DNA of 64,000 nucleotides from assembly GCA_028875245.1 (NCBI GenBank), contig JAPPEU010000039.1, positions 1-64,000 on the forward strand, given 5' to 3'. Positions within the stretch are counted from its first letter, which is position 1; each line of letters opens with the position of its first letter. The DNA comes from Chloroflexota bacterium. Its GTDB lineage: Bacteria > Chloroflexota > Anaerolineae > Aggregatilineales > Phototrophicaceae. The notes below the pieces were generated by a model. That model was not told the DNA's origin. It saw only the letters and a program-made list of their open reading frames with translations, and did no database searches. Positions 52,744 to 61,809 of the stretch are shown here, piece by piece. A program made the translations under genes and the position numbers.

Positions 52744-53247
52744 ATGAAACGAAAAACCTTGGTACAGCCTCAGCCTATTTCCGAGCAGGTTGTCGGCGTG
52801 GTGACCGAGATCGGCGATCAGACGCTGCTTTCCAGCGCTGAATTGGCGGAGGGAAGGGCGATAGCGCGCGGCGACCTTACGCTGCGCTATGGCATTACCT
52901 ATTTGGGCAAGCCACAGTTTAGCATCGTGCCGCATCTGGTCGTGGCCGATTATGGCGAATTGCTCAATGGCGAGGCGGCTTGGGCCTTTTTGATGACGAA
53001 GGCGCATCTGTATCCGCGCGCCGATGTCTGTGGTTTCCGCAATGATGGCATTGAAGATATGCCTGCGCTGAAGCAATTGGATTTCGAACATCCTTATGCC
53101 GTATTTGTTTACCGCCAGGTTCAGGATGATTTGCCGCTGGCCAGGCTTGCAGCGCTGATTGACGATGGTTTCGGGGCCGTGCCAGAGCGATTGCGGCGGC
53201 ATCTCCCTCAATTTGACAACTTGCATGCCTGGCGGCGGAATGAGTGA
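52744..53247 (+). CDS. Conserved-looking protein of unknown function
   Basis: 167 residues, soluble and mixed alpha/beta by inspection, with no signal peptide or membrane helix. It has the segments GVVTEIGDQTLLSSAELAEG, SIVPHLVVADYGEL and DFEHPYAVFVYRQVQDDL. Not recognised. It overlaps the start of era by 8 nt (the era ATG lies within its last codons), so the two are translated together and it may serve the same ribosome or membrane process; that is only context. Confidence 0.6.
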   Translation: MKRKTLVQPQPISEQVVGVVTEIGDQTLLSSAELAEGRAIARGDLTLRYGITYLGKPQFSIVPHLVVADYGELLNGEAAWAFLMTKAHLYPRADVCGFRNDGIEDMPALKQLDFEHPYAVFVYRQVQDDLPLARLAALIDDGFGAVPERLRRHLPQFDNLHAWRRNE

Positions 53248-54178
53248 GCTGGATTCGGTTTTCAGCGATGACTGGGGGGAGGATCATCGCTCGGGCCTGG
53301 TTGCGGTGGTGGGGCGGCCCAATGTCGGCAAGTCGACGCTCATAAACGCCATCCTCGGCCAGAAGATCGCCATCGTCAGCGCCAAGCCGCAAACGACACG
53401 GCAGCGCCAATTGGGCATCTACACCAGCGCCGCGGCCCAGATACTGTTCATTGACAGTCCCGGTATCCACAAGCCCAAGACGCGAATGGGACGTTACATG
53501 GTCGACGCCGCCCATGACGCCTTGAAAGATGCCGACGTCATCCTGTGGATTCTTGACGCCTCCACGCCGCCGGCGGACGAAGATCGACAAATCGCGCGGC
53601 TGCTGGCGGAGATCGTGCCCAATACACCGCGAGCGCTGGTCCTGAACAAGATTGACCTGGTCGTCGATCAGTCCGACTTTGGCGACTTTCTCGCGCTTTG
53701 CGCGCATGTAGACGTCTTGAAGACCTGTGCCAAAGCGCGCCGGGGCGTCTCGGAATTGATAGATTGTCTGATCCCGCTCATGCCGCAGGGCCCGCGTTAT
53801 TACCCCGCCGATCAACTGAGCGAAAGCAACCTGCGCTTCATCGCGGCGGAGATCATCCGCGAGCGGATAATCGAAAACACGAGCGACGAAATTCCTCATT
53901 CGACCGCAGTGCTGATCAATCGATTCCGCGAAAGAAGCGATATCACCTATATCGAAGCGTCTATCTATGTCGAGCGGGGCTCGCAAAAGGGCATCATCAT
54001 CGGGAAGCGCGGGGGCATGATCAAGCGGATCGGCGTAGAGGCGCGCGCCGCATTGGAGGAATTGCTTGACGCGCAGGTGCATCTGGAGACGCGTGTCAAG
54101 GTGCAGAAAAACTGGCGCGGCAATGAGGATTTCATGCGGCGCGTGGGTTACAGCATCCCGAAGCGCCAGCGCAGTTAA
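53240..54178 (+). CDS. era: GTPase Era
   Basis: 312 residues from ATG 53240; the frame runs further upstream but the protein starts naturally about 20 residues before the G domain. G1 GRPNVGKS (25-32), switch I KPQTTRQRQLG, G3 DSPGIHKP and G4 NKID identify Era. The C-terminal KH domain (about 215-290) contains GSQKGIIIGKRGGMIKRIG. Era binds the 3' end of 16S rRNA and aids 30S assembly. The gene converges on ribF with a 4 nt overlap. Confidence 0.95.
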   Translation: MSELDSVFSDDWGEDHRSGLVAVVGRPNVGKSTLINAILGQKIAIVSAKPQTTRQRQLGIYTSAAAQILFIDSPGIHKPKTRMGRYMVDAAHDALKDADVILWILDASTPPADEDRQIARLLAEIVPNTPRALVLNKIDLVVDQSDFGDFLALCAHVDVLKTCAKARRGVSELIDCLIPLMPQGPRYYPADQLSESNLRFIAAEIIRERIIENTSDEIPHSTAVLINRFRERSDITYIEASIYVERGSQKGIIIGKRGGMIKRIGVEARAALEELLDAQVHLETRVKVQKNWRGNEDFMRRVGYSIPKRQRS

Positions 54179-55140
54179 CTTGGCGGCGCCGCCCCCAGAC
54201 TTCGGCGGGTGGCGTCAATATCGGCTTGAATCTGCTTCGTCAGTTCTTCCAATCCGCTGAATTTCCGCTCCGGGCGCAGGCGCTTCTCGAATGCTAATTC
54301 CAGTTGATTGCCGTAAATCTCGCGATTGAAGTCCAGCAAGTGCGCTTCGATGGTGATCGCCTCGCCGGCGAAAGTGGGGCGCTGGCCGATGTTGGTCGCT
54401 GCCGGAAAGCTCTCGCCGCCGAGGCGCGCCCAGGCAGCGTATACGCCGTTCGCCGGAATGATTTGCTCGGGCCAGACCTCGAGGTTCGCCGTTGGCGCGC
54501 CGATTGTTCGTCCACGCTGTTCGCCCAGGACAACCGTGCCGGGCAAGACGTAGGCGCGGCCCAACATTGCTTTCGCCGCTTTCATATTGCCCTTGCGAAC
54601 CTGGTCGCGAATGCTCGAGCTGCGAATGAATTCGCCGCTGGAATCCCCGCTGATCAGTTTCATCGCGGTCACCTGGAAACTGCGCTTTTCGCCTTGCGCG
54701 CGCAGGAAAGTTATATCGCCTTCGCGCTGGAAGCCCAAGGCGAAATCTGCGCCCACCCACAATTCCTTGATCCGCAGGCGATCAACCAGGCGGTCAATGA
54801 ATGCCGCTGCCGGCTGACGGCGGGTCTCGCTGTCAAAAGGGTGGGTAATGACGATGTCCACACCCAGATTCAGCAGCAGCTCGGCGCGCTGTTCGGGCGT
54901 CGTCAGGTAATAGCGCGTATGGACTCGCTCAAGCACTTTGTCGGGATGCGGATAAAATGTAAGGACGACCGCTAGCCGGCCCGAGGCGCGGGCGCGCGCG
55001 ACAAGGCGCTGGATCAATTGCTGGTGGCCACGATGCACACCGTCAAAAACACCAATGGTCAGGATTGAATCCGCATCGAGGTTGGCATCATTCAAATTGC
55101 GCAAATGTCTCATGGTCAGCGCTCGCCGACTTGATGTCAT
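54175..55140 (-). CDS. ribF: Bifunctional riboflavin kinase / FAD synthetase
   Basis: 321 residues from ATG 55140; ATG 55113 (MRHLRNLND) is an alternative. The N-terminal FAD synthetase domain has GVFDGVHRGHQQLI (the nucleotidyl-transferase site), FYPHPDKVL and the SSSIRDQVRKGN segment. The C-terminal riboflavin kinase domain has GRTIGAPTANLEV and NGVYAAWARL. It makes FMN and FAD from riboflavin. It is the last gene of the nusA-infB operon, starting 4 nt after truB. Confidence 0.94.
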   Translation of the reverse strand: MTSSRRALTMRHLRNLNDANLDADSILTIGVFDGVHRGHQQLIQRLVARARASGRLAVVLTFYPHPDKVLERVHTRYYLTTPEQRAELLLNLGVDIVITHPFDSETRRQPAAAFIDRLVDRLRIKELWVGADFALGFQREGDITFLRAQGEKRSFQVTAMKLISGDSSGEFIRSSSIRDQVRKGNMKAAKAMLGRAYVLPGTVVLGEQRGRTIGAPTANLEVWPEQIIPANGVYAAWARLGGESFPAATNIGQRPTFAGEAITIEAHLLDFNREIYGNQLELAFEKRLRPERKFSGLEELTKQIQADIDATRRSLGAAPPS

Positions 55141-55144
55141 TTTA

Positions 55145-56047
55145 TCAAGACTCGCTTAAGAATACCTTGCGCGGTTTCCATTGTTGACCGCGGGGCTCGA
55201 GAATTGCCACCAGCTCGCGCTCCGCATCAAAGGCGAAGACGGCGAGATCGTCAACTCGCGGCTGCCGCTGGATGAATCCGCCGTGGCGCACGCGAACGAT
55301 GTCTTCGGCATTTAGTTTCACGCGGCTAAAATGCGCCAGCGCGTCATAAGGCGAGATGATGTGTCGAAGCCATTCATCCCCGCCGCAAGTGACCGCATCC
55401 AGCGCGAGACTATCCCGCAGTCTGAAGCTGCCGCTGGCAGTGCGCGTCAAACCCGTCAGATGAGCGCCCACGCCCAGGGCCGCGCCCAGGTCATGCGCCA
55501 GGCTGCGGATGTAGGTCCCCGCGCTGCATTCTATTTCAAGTTCCAAGACGGGGCGGCGCCAGGACAGCAGGTTGAGCGCATGTATCGTGACAGGGCGCGC
55601 TTCTCGCTCGACCGCCTTCCCCTGCCGCGCCAGTTCGTAGAGCTTTTTTCCCCCGACCTTGATCGCGCTGAACATGGGCGGGATTTGCTCAATCTCGCCG
55701 ATGAAGGCTGACATGGCGCGCCGCACATCGGCCAAATCAAGATGGTCGGCGCTTTTGCGTTCGAGGACATCGCCCGCGGCGTCGTAAGTCGTCGTGGTCG
55801 CGCCGAATTCAATCTTTGCGCGATAAACCTTGCGTCCGCGCATGACATACTCGCTGAGCCGCGTCGCCGCGCCCAGGCAGATGACGAGCACGCCGTCGGC
55901 GAGCGGATCCAGTGTGCCCGCGTGCCCCACTTTTTTTGAGCCGGTGAGCGCGCGATAGTGGCGCCGCACCCGCGCGACCACGTCATGACTGGTCAGATGC
56001 AAGGGTTTATCGACGTTTAGAAAGCCGGCGGTCGGTAAATCAGGCAA
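55145..56047 (-). CDS. truB: tRNA pseudouridine(55) synthase TruB
   Basis: 300 residues from TTG 56047, preceded by GGAAGG and overlapping the DHH gene stop; the open frame extends much further upstream but there it is only the shadow of the DHH gene. Motifs are GFLNVDKPLHLTSHDVV, the catalytic Asp in GHAGTLDPLADGVL, and YRAKIEFGATTTTYDAAGD. The C-terminal PUA-like region follows (SRVKLNAEDIVRVRHGGFI). It forms pseudouridine 55 in the tRNA T-loop. Confidence 0.93.
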   Translation of the reverse strand: MPDLPTAGFLNVDKPLHLTSHDVVARVRRHYRALTGSKKVGHAGTLDPLADGVLVICLGAATRLSEYVMRGRKVYRAKIEFGATTTTYDAAGDVLERKSADHLDLADVRRAMSAFIGEIEQIPPMFSAIKVGGKKLYELARQGKAVEREARPVTIHALNLLSWRRPVLELEIECSAGTYIRSLAHDLGAALGVGAHLTGLTRTASGSFRLRDSLALDAVTCGGDEWLRHIISPYDALAHFSRVKLNAEDIVRVRHGGFIQRQPRVDDLAVFAFDAERELVAILEPRGQQWKPRKVFLSES

Positions 56048-57047
56048 GCGAGTTGGATCCTTCCGCGATCGCCTGGCGCGCCAGGGGCAGGACGACATCT
56101 TGCGCCTGCTGCAAACTGCCCTCCATCGTGCAGCCCGACGCCAGCGTATGACCGCCGCCGCCAAGCCGAAACGCCAGGCTGGCGACATCGAAACCGGGCT
56201 TGGCCCGGAAGCCAATCTCGACCTTGCCCTCGGGCAATTCCTTGAATACAACCGAGATCTTCGCTTGATCCACATTCACCAGGTAACTGACCAGACCGCC
56301 GTCGCCCGACTTTTCCAGGCCGACCTGCCGTAGATCCCGTTGCGTGATGGTCGCGTAGATCAGCCCGTTTTTCAGTTGGACCGATGGCAGCGCTCGCTTC
56401 CAGAGTTCCACTTCGGCAAAGGGGCGTCGGTTGAGCGTCTGCGCCATGATTTGGGAGAGGGGCGCGCCTGCGCTCATCAACTGCTGGGCGATCTCCAACG
56501 TGCGGCGGTTGGTGGCGCTAATGCGGAATCCCTGTGTGTCGGTGATCAAGCCGGTCAGCAAGGCCCAGGCCGCGGCCGGCGAGAGTTGGCCGCCGAGATA
56601 AGAAATAAAGTCATAGACGATTTCGACAGCGGCGACCGCCTCGGGGACGATCAGATGAATATCGCCGAAACCCGTATTGGTGGGGTGATGGTCTAAATTG
56701 ATGACCTTTCCGGCGTTTGCCATGCCATAGGCGCCGGCGCGGCCGATTCGCTCAAGATCGCTGGAATCGAGCGCGATCATAAGATCAAATTTGCCCTGGT
56801 CCACTTTGGGCAGAACCGTGTCGCTGTGGGGGATGAAGCGCAAGTCCTGCGTTACGCCGTCGTCGATGGCCGCGCTGATGTCTTTTCCCATGTCTCGCAG
56901 GGGGCCGGCCAAGCCCAGAAGGGAGCCAACGGCATCGCCATCGGGCGCGATATGAGAAACGAGGAGAATCGTCTCTGACTCAGCGATGGCAGCGGCCGCC
57001 GCCTCCCATTGCGGCTCAGCGCGCCGCGCTATTGTCCGCGCGCTCAT
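56040..57047 (-). CDS. DHH/DHHA1-family phosphoesterase (NrnA-like oligoribonuclease / pAp phosphatase)
   Basis: 335 residues from ATG 57047, overlapping the end of rbfA by 32 nt; the frame extends to 57173 only across rbfA. DHH motifs are SHIAPDGDAVGS (His32, Asp36, Asp38), ALDSSD (Asp94), LDHH (118-121) and GLITDTQGFR, with a C-terminal DHHA1 domain containing GGGGHTLASG. NrnA-type enzymes degrade nano-RNA and 3'-phosphoadenosine 5'-phosphate. The place between rbfA and truB is standard in many Firmicutes and Chloroflexota. Confidence 0.92.
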   Translation of the reverse strand: MSARTIARRAEPQWEAAAAAIAESETILLVSHIAPDGDAVGSLLGLAGPLRDMGKDISAAIDDGVTQDLRFIPHSDTVLPKVDQGKFDLMIALDSSDLERIGRAGAYGMANAGKVINLDHHPTNTGFGDIHLIVPEAVAAVEIVYDFISYLGGQLSPAAAWALLTGLITDTQGFRISATNRRTLEIAQQLMSAGAPLSQIMAQTLNRRPFAEVELWKRALPSVQLKNGLIYATITQRDLRQVGLEKSGDGGLVSYLVNVDQAKISVVFKELPEGKVEIGFRAKPGFDVASLAFRLGGGGHTLASGCTMEGSLQQAQDVVLPLARQAIAEGSNSLA

Positions 57048-57402
57048 CGTCCGCGACTTCGGCCGGGATATCGAGATTGGATATGATGCTGTTAATGCGA
57101 TCGGCCCGCGCCAGGGTGCTGTCCCAATAGAAGTGCAGTTCCGGCGTGTTCCGCAGGCGTATTCGTTTGCCAACTTCGCGGCGCAAGAAGCCGCCCGCGC
57201 GCCCCAGGCCCCGCATCACATCGGGCTCGCGGTCTTCGTCGCCCATCGCGCTCACATAAACTTTCGCAACCATCAACTCTGGATCAAGGCTGACTTCTGT
57301 CACGGTAATGTCCTGCAGGCGCGGGTCGGAAACCTCTCGCAGCAGCAGTTGGCTGAGAATCTGATGAATGCGTTCGCTCATGCGTCGCCGCTTGATGGTC
57401 AT
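57016..57402 (-). CDS. rbfA: Ribosome-binding factor A
   Basis: 128 residues (ATG 57402; Met8 at 57381 is an alternative). It has the KH-like RbfA fold: SERIHQILSQLLLREVSDPRLQDITVTEVSLDPELMVAKVYVS, then VGKRIRLRNTPELHFYWDSTLARADRI. It assists late 30S maturation and 16S rRNA 5' end processing. It lies 9 nt after infB, and its end overlaps the next gene. Confidence 0.95.
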   Translation of the reverse strand: MTIKRRRMSERIHQILSQLLLREVSDPRLQDITVTEVSLDPELMVAKVYVSAMGDEDREPDVMRGLGRAGGFLRREVGKRIRLRNTPELHFYWDSTLARADRINSIISNLDIPAEVADDERADNSAAR

Positions 57403-57411
57403 GCCGCCGGC

Positions 57412-59223
57412 TCAAGTCACGCGCTCGCGCACGAAAAATTCGATGACATCGCCTTCTTCAAAATCGCTGACGCCGTCCAATCCGATGCCACATTCAAATC
57501 CGGTGCGGACTTCTCGCACATCATCCTGAAAGCGTTTGAGCGAGGAGACGCTAACATTGTTGTGGATGGTTTTGTCGCCGCGTTTCACGCGCGCCCTGGC
57601 GTTGCGGCGCGCCTCGCCCTTGCGGATGATGCTGCCGGCGATGACGCCGCTGCGGGGTATTCTGAAGGTTTGAAGCACTTCGGATTCGCCAATGACCCGA
57701 TTGACGAATTTGGGCTCAAGCATGCCATGCAAGGCCAGCTCAATATCTTCGAAGAGTTTGTAAATGATGTTGTAGCGCCGTATCTCGACGCCCTGCACAT
57801 CCGCCGACGCCTGGGCCGCGATGTCCACGCTGACATTGAATCCGAAAATGATGGCCTTGGACGCGCTGGCCAGCATGACGTCGGATTCGGTGATTCGCCC
57901 GACCTCCTGGCGCAGCACGCGCACGGCGATGCCCTCTTCGTTGCGCTCCGAGATATTGACCAGTTCGTCGGTGATGGGCTGGATGGAGCCCTGTACATCC
58001 GTTTTCAAGATAATTGAAAGTTCTTTTGCGGCGCCCGTTTGGAATTGCTGCAAAAAGTCTTCCAGGGTCATCGATGGCTGGACTTGCCCATCGACATCGC
58101 GCGCGCGTTCAGCTTCACGGCGGTCTTCCGCGACGCGCCGGGCGGTCTTTTCATTCACCGTGATTTCGAACATGACGCCGGGCGCCGGCGGGGAATCGAG
58201 ACCGAGCACAGCCACCGGTGTTGACGGGTCGGCGCGTTTCACTGCTTTGCCGGCCGAATCGAACATTGCTTTGATCCTGCCATAAGCCGTGCCGGCGACG
58301 ATGGCGTCCCCGCGCTGCATCGTTCCATTCATCACCAGAAGCGTGGCCATCGTGCCCTTGCTCCTGTCAACTTCGGCTTCGATCACCGAACCGCGCAGCC
58401 TGCCCTTGGGGTTGGCGACAATCTGATTCTCATCGGCGACCAGAACCAGCGCCTCGAGCAAATCCTCGACGCCTTCGCCAGCCAAGGAATTGACCGGCAC
58501 CATGATTGTACTGCCGTCCCAGTCATCGGGTATCAAGTCAAGGTCGGCCAATTGCTGCTTGACCAGGTCAGGATTGGCGTTGGCGCGGTCCACCTTCGTG
58601 ATGGCCACCACCAGCGGGACGTTGGCGGCGCGCGCGTGATCAAGCGCCTCGCGCGTTGTCGGCATGACGCCGTCATCCGCGGCCACGACCAGGATGGCAA
58701 TATCGGCGCCCTGCGCTCCCCGGGCGCGCATGGCTGTGAACGCTTCGTGACCGGGCGTATCAAGGAAAGTGATGGTGTGGCCCGCGTGTTGGGCTTGATA
58801 AGCGCCAATGTGCTGGGTGATGCCGCCGGCCTCGCCTTCGGCGACAGCGGTCTTGCGGATCGTATCCAGCAGCGTGGTTTTGCCGTGATCGACATGACCA
58901 AGAATTGTGATGATAGGCGGCCGGGGCGCCAATGCTTCGGGCGCTTCGCCCGCATACATCGCGCTCCATTTTTCTTCGCGCTGCTCGGCGCGCTTCTCTT
59001 CTTCGTGTGCGGCGGCGACCGCGCTGGCGGATTGAGCGCTGAAGCCCAGTTCCTCCACGACGATGGCGGCGGTATCAAAGTCAATCTGCTGGTTGATTGA
59101 TGCCATGATGCCGTTTGAAATCAGCGTCTTCATGACATCGATGGGGCTGCTGTCTATCAGTTCGGCCAATTCGCGAACTGTGAGATAATCCGGTACGAGG
59201 ACAATCTTGCTTGCTTCTGCCAT
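57412..59223 (-). CDS. infB: Translation initiation factor IF-2
   Basis: 603 residues, a short form without the long N-terminal extension of enterobacteria. After one IF2_N motif (about 8-60, DYLTVRELAELIDSSPIDVMKTLI) comes the G domain: G1 GHVDHGKT (109-116), G3 DTPGHEAF, and G4 as TKVD rather than the usual NKID. Domain II, the linker and the C-terminal fMet-tRNA-binding domain (GFECGIGLDGVSDFEEGDVIEFF) follow. GGAGG lies just before the ATG. It positions initiator tRNA on the 30S subunit. Confidence 0.95.
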   Translation of the reverse strand: MAEASKIVLVPDYLTVRELAELIDSSPIDVMKTLISNGIMASINQQIDFDTAAIVVEELGFSAQSASAVAAAHEEEKRAEQREEKWSAMYAGEAPEALAPRPPIITILGHVDHGKTTLLDTIRKTAVAEGEAGGITQHIGAYQAQHAGHTITFLDTPGHEAFTAMRARGAQGADIAILVVAADDGVMPTTREALDHARAANVPLVVAITKVDRANANPDLVKQQLADLDLIPDDWDGSTIMVPVNSLAGEGVEDLLEALVLVADENQIVANPKGRLRGSVIEAEVDRSKGTMATLLVMNGTMQRGDAIVAGTAYGRIKAMFDSAGKAVKRADPSTPVAVLGLDSPPAPGVMFEITVNEKTARRVAEDRREAERARDVDGQVQPSMTLEDFLQQFQTGAAKELSIILKTDVQGSIQPITDELVNISERNEEGIAVRVLRQEVGRITESDVMLASASKAIIFGFNVSVDIAAQASADVQGVEIRRYNIIYKLFEDIELALHGMLEPKFVNRVIGESEVLQTFRIPRSGVIAGSIIRKGEARRNARARVKRGDKTIHNNVSVSSLKRFQDDVREVRTGFECGIGLDGVSDFEEGDVIEFFVRERVT

Positions 59224-59294
59224 CCCTACCTCCTTCAGTTTTGACGACCGTTCGAGGCAGGGCAGGCCAGCCCGCCTCCGTCAGCTGTGTCGCA

Positions 59295-59555
59295 TCATGA
59301 TGGTGTCATCTGCCGCAGGTAATCACGGTCTTCTTCGCTCAATTCGCGGCGAAGGGCTTTGCTCACCACGGGCCTGGCAGCCGCCAACATCCAGCAGTCG
59401 GCATTGTCACAGAGATAGGCGCCGCGGCCGCTCAGCTTGCCCGACGGGTCAACCCGCAGTCTTTCCGCCGTGAATACCAAGCGCGTCAAAGCTCTTTTGT
59501 CGGTCTTCCTGCGGCACACGGCGCAACTGCGCTGCGGCCTGTGCTTGCTTCGCAT
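59295..59555 (-). CDS. ylxR: YlxR-family protein (DUF448)
   Basis: 86 residues. It has the CAVCRRKTDKRALTRLV signature and a following GRGAYLCDNADCW segment with the second cysteine pair. YlxR proteins are small nucleoid/RNA-binding factors; one family member modulates RNase P. It lies between nusA (21 nt) and infB, its usual place. No adjacent L7Ae-like gene is present, which is often found next to it in Firmicutes. Confidence 0.9.
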   Translation of the reverse strand: MRSKHRPQRSCAVCRRKTDKRALTRLVFTAERLRVDPSGKLSGRGAYLCDNADCWMLAAARPVVSKALRRELSEEDRDYLRQMTPS

Positions 59556-59576
59556 AGGCCTTCTTTGCGATCTCGC

Positions 59577-61592
<2,016 letters not shown>

Positions 61593-61655
61593 GTCGCCTC
61601 ACTCCAGATGCCGAGCTTCGCGAGATTGCGGCATTCGCTATAACCCCATATAAAA

Positions 61656-61683
61656 CGAAAAGTGGGGGGCTCCCACTTCTTGC
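61656..61683 (-). terminator. Hairpin in the nusA leader (possible attenuator)
   Basis: On the minus strand AAGTGGG pairs with CCCACTT around AGCCC, followed by TTCGTTTT. It lies between the nusA promoter (61704-61732) and the start codon, so it could terminate or attenuate transcripts from that promoter. Confidence 0.5.
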
Positions 61684-61703
61684 GAAAACTTACCTATAAC
61701 CGG

Positions 61704-61732
61704 ACTATACCATGCAGTGCGGCGGTCGTCAA
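61704..61732 (-). promoter_or_regulatory. Promoter of the nusA-infB operon
   Basis: Minus strand: TTGACG (61732-61727), 17 bp spacer, TATAGT (61709-61704). Each hexamer matches the consensus at five of six positions. It gives a leader of about 105 nt before the nusA start. Confidence 0.7.
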
Positions 61733-61809
61733 GGTACGTCGCCCGATGACGGTCTAAAGCCAGGCGCGCCCTTGACTTGTTCGGGCAGCGTCGAAGCCGC
61801 GCGCAAGCG

